A DNA stretch of 64,000 nt from Acanthacorydalis orientalis. Taxonomy: Eukaryota; Arthropoda; Insecta; Megaloptera; Corydalidae. Of this stretch, positions 39,965 to 58,430 are shown one piece after another. Each line of letters begins with the position of its first letter. Position 1 is the stretch's first letter. The position numbers and the translations under genes are program-made. The notes under the pieces are model-generated. The model saw only the letters and a list, made by a program, of their open reading frames with translations, was not told the DNA's origin and did not search any database. The stretch covers positions 15,150,255 through 15,214,254 of the forward strand of contig CM068317.1 in assembly GCA_034766995.1 (NCBI GenBank), read 5' to 3'.

Positions 39965-40371
39965 AATTTGGACTATTGAATTAAAGATGGAAAAAATCAA
40001 ATAAGAGCATTTTTTTGGTATGAGTTCAAAACGGGTGGTAAGCTAGTAGTAGAAACTGCTTGTAAACTAAATTACACTTTTGGTATGAGTACTGTTAAGC
40101 AACGTACGGTGCAATGGTGGTTCCAAAATTTCATGCTCGGGACGAGACCCTTGAAGAGAAGATCGTGGGCGTTTTTCTTCAGTTCATAACGACCAATTGA
40201 AGGTGTTAGTTGAATAAGAACAACTCACAACAATTCAACAGCTTGTATAAAAGTTAGGCGTTAGTCATCCAACAGTTCTGGATCATTTAAAACAGCTAGG
40301 AAAATCAAAAAGAAGAAAATTTATAACATATTTGAAAGTATTAACCCGCAATTCTTTTCTTACCAACCTAA
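39965..40371 (+). mobile_element. Internally deleted mariner (family m1), left end missing
   Basis: Begins inside the leader (GACTATTGAATTAAAGATGG, also seen at 1480-1500), carries the N-terminal helix-turn-helix region with RTVQWWFQ, and ends at the usual right terminal repeat TTACCAACCTAATA. No left terminal repeat is recognisable. Confidence 0.62.
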
Positions 40372-41448
40372 TATTTCAGTTAAATAATAATTTAATCTAT
40401 CTTTTGTTAAATACTCAGTTATACTTGGTATAAAAAAGATTATAAAAACTAGCTTAAAAATTGAAAGTGAGACACTCTGTGAAAATATACTAAATATCAA
40501 AGAAACAAAATAATTCTTAATAATAGTAATTCGTTATATATTATTTACTTGTAATATATTATTTATTGTTGCCGTAATTTATTAATAAATAAAATATAAC
40601 TAAATTTCTAAAATATTTACATGCTAGGTAGATGCTGTGTTTCTGATTTTCACAATAATTAAAATAAGAAAGAAAAATGCGTCAGCGTATTCACAATCTT
40701 GAAGAAAAAATATTAAAGAATTGAACGTTAGGAAAACATGCTGAAATATATGAAGAAAATTAACATATAAAAAAGAATATTTCAAAGAACAAACAATATA
40801 AATCGATAACGGTGAGGTCAGATGAGACAATATTAAGTAACAGCTACGATCACGACCTTCATTAAGAACGGGTTCAATCCCAACAGAGTTTCTTTGTCCG
40901 CCATCGTATTTATTCAAAAAATCAATGTTTTAAGGGCACTCGAAGACAAACGACGTCTGAATATTATTAAAGAGTATAAACAAAAAATTGAAGATCAGTT
41001 AAATGTTGATAACATTTTAAACTTTAAAACTTTAATAAGTAATTTGAAAACTAAACTAACTTCAGTAAAAATGAATGAATATATGAATACCTAAATAATT
41101 CAAATACATTTTTCAATATTAAATATAAAAACATTCGACATATAACTGTTTCAGAAAATTCGGTAGAAGATTTAGTTGAGAATTGTGTGTTAGGAGTTCA
41201 ATAGCAAATTTTAGTAAATTAAAATGGATTTTAGCTGGTGGTCGAAACACCGACGATGATTGGAAAACATTCTTAGATGGTGCACCAATGCTGAGTTTCT
41301 ATTTAATTACAAGCATCAATCAATCACGTTAGAAATAGTTTAGGACAGATAAAACAATGTACACATCGTAAGAAAACAATTTAAATTAATATTTTTTTGC
41401 TAATAAGGCAAATCGTCGGTCATACCATTTTTTTAATATTTTTATTAT

Positions 41449-41500
<52 letters not shown>

Positions 41501-41501
<1 letters not shown>

Positions 41502-41786
41502 ATATCACGCATTTTTCTCAATTAGTTCAATTTTCCATATGAGGTTTTAAAAATATTCTTTTTCTTGTCATTATTAGTCGAAATATGTAATATAGTACAT
41601 TATTTAAGCATGAGGCATACTATTTGTTCCAGTAACTCAGTTGAACAGTAACTTACTGGTTGCTTATAAATAATAAAAAAATATAATTGAGAAATTAATT
41701 ACTAACAATTATAAGATTATATTATATTATAAGATTATAAGAAATTAATTACTAATAATAACTAATTGAGAAAAATGCGTGATATT
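41501..41786. mobile_element. MITE with perfect 27-base terminal inverted repeats
   Basis: Bases 41501-41527 (AATATCACGCATTTTTC...) and 41760-41786 are exact inverse complements. (TA)n arrays lie on both sides. The inside is AT-rich and non-coding. Confidence 0.82.
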
Positions 41787-41930
<144 letters not shown>

Positions 41931-41965
41931 CTCTGAAAAAAAATTTTAGAGAATTTCTATTTTAA

Positions 41966-42483
41966 CACTTTGAGTGACGCGTTACTCTAAAGTGGGTGAC
42001 GGGTTTGATTCAGCAGGAACCCCGTCACTTAAAAATGAGTGACAGTTTTGTTTACTCTAATAGGAAATATTTTGTTAGGTACACGTATATATAATATATC
42101 GGATAAAAACAATAGGATACCATTTTTTAAGTGCACTTTTAAATAAGTATCCATTTAAAACAAAATGATTAAATAAAAATTACATTTATTTTGAACGATA
42201 ATCTTTGAAGCAATCTATGCATAGTTGTGGCTTCGCTGGTCATCTAGGACAGTATGTTACGGTTTTTTCTACATTTTTCCCTGCCTCTCAACAATCTGAG
42301 GATTTTCTACGCTTTTCCAATGCTTGCCCTAAAATTGTGATAACATGTGCAGCACTTCGTGTACGTTTGGTTCAGAGTGTTTGTGTTTTACGAAGCGCGA
42401 GTAAAAAAACTCGGATGACAGCCTCGCTCTCATCATTTGGACCCGCATGGAGCACGGTCAAAAAGCGCTGGACACTCAATGTG
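41966..42483 (-). mobile_element. piggyBac remnant with TTAA duplication
   Basis: TTAA at 41962-41965 and 42484-42487 flank inverted ends CACTTTGAGTG and CACATTGAGTG. The minus strand near 42250-42200 reads YCPR-stop-PAKPQLCIDCFKDY, the Cys-rich zinc-binding tail typical of piggyBac transposases. The catalytic part is deleted. The plus-strand open frame over this area is not coding. Confidence 0.72.
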
Positions 42484-42649
42484 TTAAACAACCGTGTAAG
42501 TCCAACGTTAAAAAATTTTAAATGTTAATGTTGGTAAAATCATCCCACGGTAATTTGTACCAAAACTTATTTCTATCTTTCAGACCATGCGTCAATAGCT
42601 GATGTTTTTGTAACGAAATGTTTTGTGTGTTCTATGAATTTTACTGTCT

Positions 42650-43340
42650 TAATTTATAGAACAACAAATTTGTATTCAATGTTGTGTCAAAAACGAAATT
42701 TCTTGTGCTGATACGTTTAAAATATTAGAAAAAGCATTTGGAGACAAGTGTTTATGGAAAACAAGGATATACCTGTGGTACAATTTGTTTAAGAAGGACC
42801 GAATAAAAGATGACCCTCGTCCAGGACGGTCGTCAACATGAACCGACCAAGTACATGTTCAAAATGTAAAGCATTTGACCTTGAATGATAATCGACTGAC
42901 TAAGTGATAGCTGATGATGTCTCCATAACTATAGATTTTGCCAAAGTATCATGACCGATACTTTGAACTTGAAACGTATCAGAGCGAGACGTGTGCCGAG
43001 AAAGCTAAATTTCGAGTAGAAACAGCATCGCAAAGATGTTGCTGCCGAGATGATATCTGAAGAATCTAATGATCTCAGATTCATAAAAAGCATCAGAACT
43101 GGAAATGAGACTTGGATGTATAGATCTAATGTCGGAACAAAGCAGAAATATTACGAATGGTTCGATAAATTTAGACGTAGTAAATTTCATCAAAAACTAC
43201 TTTACAAAATCATCAGTTGTTCACGAATGTTTTGACAGATCATAAGAATTTTTAGTGTAGATTACAGTGGAATCATTACCAACAATATCATTAAAAAAAA
43301 TTAAATTTGGATTCACCCGCTTCTTTTAAAATAGAAATTC
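42650..43340 (+). pseudogene. Decayed mariner-type transposase N-terminal half
   Basis: Plus strand: CVKNEISCADTFKILEKAFG at about 42685, then WYNLFKK, DDPRPGRSST, TDQVHVQNVKHLTL, then, after frameshifts, RTGNETWMY near 43100, which holds the first catalytic block with Glu in place of the usual E-neighbour and Asp lost (GNET for GDET). The rest is deleted. Confidence 0.62.
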
Positions 43341-43360
43341 CCGAAACTTTTTCATCAGGG

Positions 43361-43422
<62 letters not shown>

Positions 43423-43458
43423 TCGTATATGTATGTATATATTAAATATAAAAGTTAT

Positions 43459-44050
43459 TATTGGGTTGGAACAAAAATTTGTACCGTTTTAACATGAAAT
43501 TCAAGGGTAGTGTTTAGTTATTTGTACATATATTTACTCTAATGCATATGTGCCATTTTCATCCACTTTTCGCCATTTTTCATGTAGTTTCATAATTCCT
43601 CCTAGAACTTGGCATCCTTCTCGACGATGAATTGGTCCAGGTGGTTTCTGCAAACTACCAGGGAAGTGATGTTTTTTCCATTAAGAGAATTCTATAAGGA
43701 CCGGAATAAATGGTAATCTAAAGGTGCAAGATCAGGTGAATATGGCCGGTGGGATAGGACACCCCAGCCAAACTGCACAAATTTCTGCCGGGTTTTCAAA
43801 TAGACGTGAGGTCTAACGTTTTCTTGGTTGGAAAACGATACCCGGCCAATTCTGCACGCTTTTGATGGATTTCCGCCTTTAATTGGTGGAATTGTGCACA
43901 TAACTTCTCCAAATTTATCGTCTGATAATTTAGGAGAAGCTCATAATACACAACAACATATGAGTGTCATGTCGTATAATCGAGCTACGCGCGAAACTGC
44001 AATTAATGACATCTATTGGAAAGCGCTACGAACTTTTGTTCCAACCTATA
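43459..44050 (-). mobile_element. Internally deleted mariner, same family as 28729-29938
   Basis: Ends TTGGGTTGGAACAAAAATTT and inverted AGGTTGGAACAAAAGTTCGT; a short (TA)n array follows at the right. Minus-strand scraps include NQENVRPHVYLKTRQKFVQFG and [15 protein letters not shown]. About half of the length is missing. Confidence 0.78.
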
Positions 44051-44572
44051 TATATATATATATATATACATTAAATAAAATATTAATAATGCTAATATAA
44101 AATTTATACCACGAAACTGCGTTTTATAGATAAAAAATACATAAAAAGTCCATAAAAGTGCATATACTCGTATGCACGTATATTGAAAATAACATGTAGG
44201 TTGATTGACGTCACGTAACACTCCAACCACATTCCGCATTCAGTCGTCTGACCTGTTAAACGTCGACATTATATGACAGTGCACGTTCAATAGTGTACTT
44301 TGCCGGACCGGACTATCCCACCTCATTAAATCAGTATAAATCGTCCAATTTTATTTTATCTATGGATCAAACTATTCTTTTAAGAAAATATAAAAGAATA
44401 ATAATCGATTATTCAATCTTCGAAAAGTGCCGTGAAACTTAAGAAATCAGAAGGCTCAGTTTCAATTGATAAAATTTATTACTGAGATAATATTTTTGCT
44501 TACTAATTTGTGTACTGGTCCGATATATTTTTGCTCCAACAGATTCATATTTTATGTAAGGTGACAACGGTA

Positions 44573-45574
44573 CACAGTGGAGTATTTGCCAGATCTAGCT
44601 GGCCAAAATTATTTTTATTATTTAATTGGTTCAGAACTGCTTACCTTTTAGTTGACTGGATTTTCAGGATAATTAAAACATATTTTTTTTAAAACTATAT
44701 AACTGTTTTTATTAGCATTATTCAATGTACCTCAAATGTACTCTGAAATCAATCATATCTTTTTTTTATAACAAATTTTTTTCATATATGGAATCGTCCA
44801 TCTACGTTTAATCTCCGATTTTACATAAGAAAATCGATATTTAATTTCCTTTCTTTGAACCACTGAGTATTGTTTATGGCTCAACAGGTAATTTTCGGCG
44901 AATTCCAATTGTTGGTTGAAATTATTATTTTTACGTTACCGCACAATGTCAAATATTTTCTTTTTAGTCATTATTTGGACTCCTGATGGTTTTAAAGACA
45001 AAAAAACATTTCAAATTAAAAATAAACCATGATCAAAGATATACGACTAAAAGTGTTTATTTGACGAAATTCAAGCGCTTCTGTACGAATCAGCGGTTAC
45101 TTTTTTTTAAGAAAAGCTAAAAACTCCCTCTTCGTGTCAGTGTGAAAAGAAACATCGGGATACACCCTGAATTGTAACAAAAAGCTTCAACTTCTTTCAA
45201 AACTAACACAAAAATGATTAAAAACGACTCTTTTTGAGCAGAACTTTAACTGTTTTATAATTAATGCAATTTTAATTAAAACACTTTAACTATATTCTCT
45301 CTTACCTTCTTCACGACAATCCATAGTCTAAAACTTTCAGCACTTTTTTGAATAAAAAAAATCACCTTTGAAAGTAAGCGATCACACACGACATCGAGAT
45401 AGACGATCAACTTCTGACTGCCTGGATCAAGTTGCAAGTGACGCAGGAGACGGGAAAATTGTGATCTCTTTTCCCTGACTACTCAACTTTCTCGGGTAGT
45501 AATTAGTTTTTACCTGTGATAAGTTTGAGGAAATCTAAATCAATCCACAGCTAAATAAAAGGTCTCTTCCATGA
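44573..45574 (-). mobile_element. Transib-like element, copy 1
   Basis: One end reads CACAGTG, a 23-base spacer, then CCAAAATTA, the heptamer-spacer-nonamer style of Transib ends. The other end is diverged but alignable. Inside, the same start codon, donor and acceptor as in copy 2 are kept (ATGGATTGTCGTGAAG|gtaaga; ..catcag|GAGTCCAAATA), followed by a frame with more stops than copy 2. Confidence 0.7.
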
Positions 45575-45619
45575 TTTTACATTTCGTACGATTGAATGCA
45601 TCTCTTTTCCACTAATTTA

Positions 45620-46845
45620 CAATAAAAATTTTAATTTCTTTATCCCATCCGTTCATTGATCTCTGTCTAGATCTTTTTATATTCATTGGTTCCTAGTTAA
45701 TAATTTCTGTTATCCATCGGTTATCTTCTCTTCTTGCAACATTCCCCGTCCATTTCCATTTCAGACTCTTTACTCTTCTTATTACACCTGTGACTCCTAT
45801 CTGTATAGGTATCCATTTTATTATTTTCCTATCTCTTCTTGTTATTCCTAGCATGCATCTTTTCATACTTATCTGTGTTTTTTAGTCTTTGAATGGTTTT
45901 GGCGTTAAGCACCCATGTTTCGCTGCCATAAGTAAGGACTGGTAGTATACATTGATCAAATACATTGATCAATTTTCTTCAAACAGAGTGGGATTTTTGA
46001 TTTAAATATCGAGGCGTTTCATCCAAATAAACTCCATCCTTTTTTTTGTTCCCCTGTTTACTTCTCTGAATGAATGATCTACCTTTGCTGATCAGTTAGC
46101 CTAGATTGACATAATTGTGAATTTCTTCTATTTCTGTTCCTTTTATTTTAATTTTCTTCGGACAGACAAACGCATTGAACAATACTTTTGTTTTTTCATG
46201 GTTCATGTTTTTTTCAGCTGCTCAAGAGTACTTGCTAAGATAACGGTAACATTATCAAACCGGAGTTGAATTAATCTTGAATATTCGACGAGTGGTGACG
46301 ATTCATTTGTGCTCCCGGTCGAGCGATTTGAATACGTCTTCTAAGATTGCAGTAATTAATTTCGGCGAAATTGCATCTCTCTGTCTTATACCTTTCTCAC
46401 TGTTTATATTTTTGGTTTCTTGCTACAGCTTTATCGTCAAAATTGCATACTTGTAAATGTTTTCTAGCAACTCGATGTATGTATCCTATATGCCCTGATT
46501 CTTTAATGCAGATATTACTGATGATGTGGTAATAGAGTCTAAAGGCTTTTCATAGTCTATAAATCCAAGACATACTAGTATTTGGTATTTATATGCCCGC
46601 CTAATTACCTCACCTGTTACCTGGATATGATCCATTACATTAAATCCACTTCGAAGTCCTGCTCGTTCTCTCGGTTGAGCAAAATCTAGTTGCGCTTGTA
46701 GACATTTTTAAATTATTTTATAAAGGTCTTATATATTGTAGATAGCAGACTAATTGGCCGGTAATTTTTCGAAGTCTCTTCATCTCCTTTCTTGTGTAGA
46801 ATAATTACGGTGGTTTCCATTTCATTTATCTGGGTTAGTTCTTTC
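45620..46845 (-). pseudogene. RTE-type non-LTR reverse transcriptase fragment
   Basis: Minus strand, in shifting frames: ILHKKGDEETSKNYRPISLL near 46800, EQAGLRSGF, LVCLGFIDYEKPLDS (the region of the first catalytic Asp), GIRQRDAISPKLITAILEDV near 46370, then YGSETWVLNAKT near 45920 and RRVKSLKWKWTGNVARRED, RWITEI to 45700. These are reverse transcriptase domains and the conserved C-terminal part of RTE-like endonuclease/RT proteins. The catalytic YxDD block is not visible. The 5' end joins a mariner fragment at about 46850. Confidence 0.75.
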
Positions 46846-46887
46846 CATACACGATGTGAATATGTAAATTCACGATGGGAACTTATA

Positions 46888-47083
46888 CAAAAAATTGCTC
46901 TTAATTGCCTCTTTTCTATCTTTAATTCAATACCCCAATTTGAAGCAAAATTAATAACAAAACCAAAGTCGTTGTTACTAAATATAGATCGAAAATGTAT
47001 TTTAAAATGGTATTAACATGAATACAATACAATGACATTTTCATTGAAAAAATTAAGGTTAGAATTCAGAAAACAAAAACCTC

Positions 47084-47086
<3 letters not shown>
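46888..47086 (-). mobile_element. Terminal fragment of m1 mariner
   Basis: The stretch matches the transposase-start and leader part of the copies at 38947-39507 and 24145-24705 (AATTGCCTCTTTTCTATCTT onward) and runs up to a (TA)n array where the terminal repeat should be. The rest of the element is missing. Confidence 0.55.
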
Positions 47087-47139
<53 letters not shown>

Positions 47140-47462
47140 AGCAATTCCTTGTCTAATACGTTACTTTTATAACACGGTCGACTAATTTTGACAATATCTC
47201 GTATAGCACGGCATTTATAATACGGTTTTATATATGAAAAGAAAACGAAATGGGGCAAAACACACGATTAAAACGAAATATTGAAATATTTTGTCAGTAA
47301 TCATTACTTAATATCTTGCAGTTCCCAAGTTTATTTCATTGAAATTACATGATACCGATCTCTTATTAATAAAACAATTTTGAATGTTTAATACCTCAAA
47401 ACTTATTTTTCGAAATATCTCGTTGTGGCTTTGAGGTATAGATATGTATTGCTCTTGTAAGC

Positions 47463-47732
47463 CTTACATCTTCCTTATAAGGTTTTAGATATTCCTTATA
47501 CAATTATATAAGAATCAGAATATACGGGCAACTATTATATACCATTATATATTAATCTTATGAGGCATATAAAGTGTCTTTATATGATCCTTATATGGTA
47601 AAGTCCCTTTTTGTGCGTTATAAAATTAATATAAGGTATATATAAAGTCCCCATTTAAGGATTCTGATTATTATATGGATTGTATAAGTAATATCTAAAA
47701 CCTTATACGGAAAATATAAGGTTAAGAACTAC
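47463..47732. repeat. Palindromic MITE-like repeat
   Basis: Left arm (CTTCCTTATAAGGTTTTAGA, TATTCCTTATACAATTATAT) pairs with the right arm (GGATTGTATAAGTAATATCT, AAAACCTTATACGG) with few mismatches over about 65 bases. The centre is AT-rich. Confidence 0.75.
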
Positions 47733-47933
47733 ATGGGTATTAATGTAATTTATTGAACAGTTTGTAATATTTATTGTTATATTAGGTAAAAGAAAAGTAC
47801 GTAACTAAATATGTTCTTTTTTTAATCTAAAATACAATATAGTACTATAGGAACGTTACAAAATATTTCGTCTGAACTTCAAATATAACACGGTTTCACA
47901 TAACACAATGTTTTTGGGGAACCAATTAACATA

Positions 47934-47985
47934 TACGAAAATTTGCTATATATATGTATATACATATATATAGCAAATTTTCGTA
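47934..47985. repeat. Perfect 52-base palindrome
   Basis: TACGAAAATTTGCTATATAT reads identically on the other strand out to 47985, with centre GTATATAC at 47956-47963. A second palindrome based on ATTTGTTTATATATG follows at about 48025-48070. Confidence 0.85.
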
Positions 47986-48086
47986 CACAGTATATATATA
48001 TTTGTTTATATATGTATATATATATATATTTGTTTATATATGTATATACATATATAAACAAATATATATATATATATATATATATA

Positions 48087-48129
<43 letters not shown>

Positions 48130-48267
48130 GAGTTTCCAGATTTTGGAAAACCAAATACAGGACATGGGTGTTAAAAAAGTCAACTCCGAACCTTAAAACA
48201 ATTTTGTTAAATGACATAATGTAGGAACGTTATAATAATTAGGTGCAATTCAGGCCTTATATTTAGC

Positions 48268-49033
48268 ACTACATCTAACCTTCGATTTATACGGTAAATT
48301 GGTTCTCCAAATATACCATGTAAATCGAAATTGTGCAATTTGAGTCCGCATCTCATATTAAAAATAAGGGATAGGTTTTACAAATCCGCAAAGACTTGCT
48401 TTATAGAATTCGAAGTCATTATCAAGGCTAGAAAATAATGCAAGAAATACATATAAAAAAAAATAATTTAAAAAACTCTCCAAGTTGGTGTTGTCTCATA
48501 TTATAAATATTTTATATATTTTTTATATATTTTGGTCCGAATGTATGGAACAAAGGCAATGAAAACACGTGATTTATAATGACAACCCACTATGTTATAT
48601 TAATCAAAGCTTATTCAAGCTGATTCTTTCAAGTGAAAACTCGTACTGATATTTATAGAGCACATTTCTTTAAATTATTATTTTTCTTACCGTTAAAACT
48701 ATCTGCGCTATCGTTATCTCGAATTGATACCGTTACTTCAGTTCAGAAAAAAATGCGAAGTTGAGAGTTTCTGTTATCGTTAGGATGCAAGGAAACAAGA
48801 AACTCTTTACAGTGATGTGTGTGCGTATTATTTTTGCACAGTAGTATAAATAGAGAGCTTTTTTAAATATGCGTGTAAGTGTTTTAAAACAAATTCTTTT
48901 TGCAATTCTGTAACCATGTTAAAATGAAATAGTAAATGTAATACTTGTAAATGAAAATTTACCACATTCCTTCAACCGTATTAAACCGATACCGTGCAAT
49001 TAGAATATCGTGTAAATCGAGGGTTAAGTGTAA
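48268..49033. mobile_element. TIR element related in style to 12115-12666
   Basis: Left CTAACCTTCGATTTATACGG and right inverted TTAACCCTCGATTTACACGA, with internal GTAAATCGA repeats. It appears to sit inside a larger stretch (48128-49436) whose outer ends, GTTTCCAGATTTTGG and the complement of GCTTGCCAGACGTC, look like another TIR element. Confidence 0.5.
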
Positions 49034-49442
49034 TTTTACCACACCGCATAAATTCCAAATAAGAACTGTTTGAAAATAGACAGGTACAATATATCTATAC
49101 TGAATTATAAGTAAAATGCTTATACTAAATAAAAAGCGACCGGTGAAAGGGACCGGTGAAAGGGACCGTCGCCGCCATGCCACCGTCGTAAGCTGTAAAC
49201 ACAATTAATTTCCTCGAATTGTCAGTTTTTATGGCTTACTAATCAATTTACATTATTGTAAATTGTTCGAAAAGAATATTGGAAATTATAATTGATTCAC
49301 ATAATATTTATAATTTTATCTTTTCATTAAAATACGGGACATAAGGCTGTCAAAGTAAAACAAGTAAAATAAGGCACAGCAAAATTCGACATTAAATACG
49401 GAACACTTTTATATATGCAAGACGTCTGGCAAGCCTAATATA

Positions 49443-49452
49443 TGTATATGTA

Positions 49453-49541
<89 letters not shown>
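49443..49541. repeat. (TA)n array
   Basis: Two TA blocks with one phase shift, at the right end of the possible outer TIR element. Confidence 0.95.
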
Positions 49542-49543
<2 letters not shown>

Positions 49544-49544
49544 G

Positions 49545-51500
49545 CCAAAACAAGTGCATTAATTTTTTCAAACTTTTATAATATTAAACATGAGATATTA
49601 TTTACAGCTGTCATAAATCTCATCTTTTGTCTTAGATCTGGGTCATTTTATCTACTGCGTCAAAAATGCACAAGTTGGATAATAATATTTCAGAGACTTT
49701 CTTTTTCTTACAAGATAAATTAAATATTTTTTTGACCCTTCCAACACGATTATCAATTCCAATCATATTCACCCTCTCATTATTTTTTAAGTTTTATAAA
49801 GATAAAGTACGAAAAACTAGAAAAAAATGATGTGAAAATAATTTATAAAAAATCCAAACTTGTTTTTGGTCATTAAAAATTTTGTAATGAAAAGTTTGAT
49901 TCGAGTATGAAAAAATGTCATATTGAAAAAAAAGTAATAATTCCAAGTTATTATTGAAAATAGTTTACTGACAACGAATTAGATAACATATAATGTAAAT
50001 TTGTTAAATAGTATCCAAATGAAGATAAAAATATGAAAAAAATAGTCAGAATTAAATAAAGCAAGGTTATGTTTGAACATGATAATATTCTACTATGCAA
50101 AACTGTCCGAATATATTAAAATGTTTTAATTTATTCTCTATATTACTCAGATCATGAGCGTAAAATTTATCAGATTTTTGATATGTTGTAAAATAACGCC
50201 TCAAAGATGTCAATCTCTAAAATTTTAAACTTGTACTTTGAGTGAATACACATTCTTCTTCGAACTGATACTCTTGATTGGAAATATGTATATTTTTTCT
50301 TCAAAATATACTGGAAAATTACGGAGACCATAAAACAAATAAATAAATGTAGTAAAATTAATTAATAATATAGATTATGAAACATAAAACATGTAACTAA
50401 AAAATATATGTTTTTATTCATGTCTCTCTACTGATATGACTAATGACAATATAAAAGCACAATTTAGTTTTTGCTCTGTGGCTGAATTCACTTTCACATA
50501 TTAATTTTCACTACTTCACTATCCACAATTTTTTCTATTACAATCAAAAGTAATCAAAAATGTATTATTGATTATTGCCATTTACATGATGAATCAACCC
50601 TAGAGGACTATGATTTTTTTTCACATATTTGAGATATTGGTCGTGTTTTTGTTTATAATCATGATGTTACTGGCCGTACCTGAGGGTGTAAGACTCCGAC
50701 AACAGCCTCCTTCGTTTATTTCTTTTAACAATGTTGTTATTGTTCCTCTCAAATAGTAAACATCTGGGAAAACTATAAGATTTTTCAATATCTTAGCGTT
50801 TAACCGATTGTAGTATAACATGTAGTTAGTGAAAGAGAAAAAAATAATATTTTTAAGGCAACTTATATATTTTTTAAATTTTGAATTCTATGTACTTTTT
50901 ACATTTACTTTATAAGAAAAAAATTCATCAGGTTAGATTTGGATCCTAAGAAAGTGCAAATGTTGTTTCTTCAAAAAAAAAAATAATTTTTAAAAAATAA
51001 AGAGTTAATTTATGTAATTATTTGAATGATATCAAACAATAAATTATATAATTTGTTCGATAGTATTTTTATTATCATGAAATTAGGTTTTCTAGTATTT
51101 ATTCGCCGTTTATAACAATTATTTAAAAATTATTAATGTACTTCATGTTATTACAACTTAACAATAAATAATTACTTTTTAAAAAATATTTATATTAAAG
51201 TCACGCCGACTTTAAATTCATAACATGAAACAATCAATAAAATTTGTATTACAACATGACAAACGTCTTCTTTCCAACAGTTTAAAAAGTTTTTGAAGCG
51301 GTAGCGAGAAGTATTTAATTCCGGTACACAAAGTTTCATAAGATTTACATCGTAGTTGATTAGATAATTAATACGTCTTTCTGGTCATAATTGAAATCAG
51401 AAGTTTTTGATTTAAGTAGCAGAATATATAAAATATGACAAAGTAATTAATTGAATCTGAAACGAATGTCAAGTAAAATTCTATTAACGCATTTTCTATA
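49545..51500. other. Intergenic, no recognised gene
   Basis: Mostly AT-rich. A GC-richer block at 50640-50800 holds a 66-codon minus frame (VYYLRGTITTLLKEINEGG) with no family I can name. Confidence 0.4.
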
Positions 51501-51524
51501 TAAAGTCGTATAATTTTATTGTAG

Positions 51525-51714
<190 letters not shown>

Positions 51715-51757
51715 TAGGCGAATTAAATTCGGCGAATAAAAACTGAAACTATTTTCA

Positions 51758-57205
<5,448 letters not shown>

Positions 57206-57275
57206 TCTAACTAAGATTTAGCAAAACGTCTGCAAAGTAATGTTGCAGATCTGTACACAACTTATTAAAATTGTG

Positions 57276-57283
57276 TATATAAG
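57276..57283 (-). promoter_or_regulatory. TATA-like box upstream of gene C
   Basis: The minus strand reads CTTATATA here, about 70 bases before the gene C start codon at 57205. The distance suits a TATA box with a short 5' leader. Similar strings are common by chance in such AT-rich DNA. Confidence 0.3.
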
Positions 57284-57678
57284 TACTGTATCGATCTGAT
57301 AGCGGATGTTTTTTAAATGACCTCGACAAACGTTTTGTTTCTCTTCAACAAATAAACAAGTATGTTTTAATCTACCAGACTATGAAGGCATGAATGTAAA
57401 CACGGCAAAGTTTTATGTTCGACACATTTAGGTAAATGTACAAATTATATGCACAATATACCGGCTGTCCAAAATAAATATATTTAAGATATCAATTTCC
57501 AATTAAGTAACCGTAATGGCCTAGAATCACCAGAGACGCCTGATCACATATTTCGGATAGGTTGAAAACTAATTAATATGATGTATTGTATAACGAATGA
57601 TAAGCTGTGTTTAACAGACAACACTAACAGTACACGTGACTTAACTGGATATGCATTTAGTATTTAAACATATACGAA

Positions 57679-57917
57679 ATTCGGTAACTTCGATCCGGTT
57701 TTTTGAAACTTTTTTCCGGACTCCAAACTCCCAAAACTTACCCTACACTCATTACCATAAAAACCCACATTCCTTTCAAAACCAGAGAAAAAGACACAAG
57801 GCTAAGATCCCCGAGTCTACACTCATTACCATCTAACGCACAGCTCGGCGGCGTTGAGCGACTTCTTCACCAAAATAAAACTCCTCTTGATTTTGATTTT
57901 CATTCGGTAACTTCGAT
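57679..57917. mobile_element. Short retroposon with 16-base target duplication
   Basis: ATTCGGTAACTTCGAT occurs at 57679-57694 and again at 57902-57917, bracketing 207 bases that end TTGATTTTGATTTTC, a simple tail as in SINE/LINE insertions. The insert has an internal repeat CTACACTCATTACCAT. No LINE coding was seen and no clear pol III A and B boxes, so it could be a SINE, a truncated LINE 3' end or a retroposed transcript. Confidence 0.65.
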
Positions 57918-58029
57918 TATTGCATTTTAAGTACTTTGCTGTATACACAGTTCATTTAAAGAAAATTCAATATTCATAAAAGTTTCAAAGAGGTTTTTTT
58001 TTTATTACAATTTTAATCAACACATCTCA

Positions 58030-58102
<73 letters not shown>

Positions 58103-58430
58103 CATCGACCAATCAGAACACCAAAAAAATATCTAAAAAGTGTGCACAGGATTGATTTTTACTTTTATATACATATATATATATATATATATATACATAC
58201 ACCAAGGCGATCTACCCTATACTCTTTACGGCTGCCGACCCACGGGGGTCTTTACCCTTGCTTATTTCGCTTCCACTCTAACTAGCTTGAATCGCTTCTG
58301 TTACTCGTTTCGCTCTTATTGCATATATTCGCTCATAATAATAATATATATATATATATATCAGGTAAACAAGCAAGTTCTGTCATTTTTGAATTGAGAA
58401 AAAAAACTTGTATATTTTTACATAAAATAA

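Noticed and set aside
40840..40920. Possible tRNA-like SINE (GGGATTGAACC on the minus strand)
   Set aside because: Only a partial B-box-like string; no A box, no cloverleaf and no target duplication.
42205..42528. 107-codon plus-strand frame with several Cys as a small secreted protein
   Set aside because: It is antisense to the piggyBac Cys-rich tail and crosses the element's TTAA boundary.
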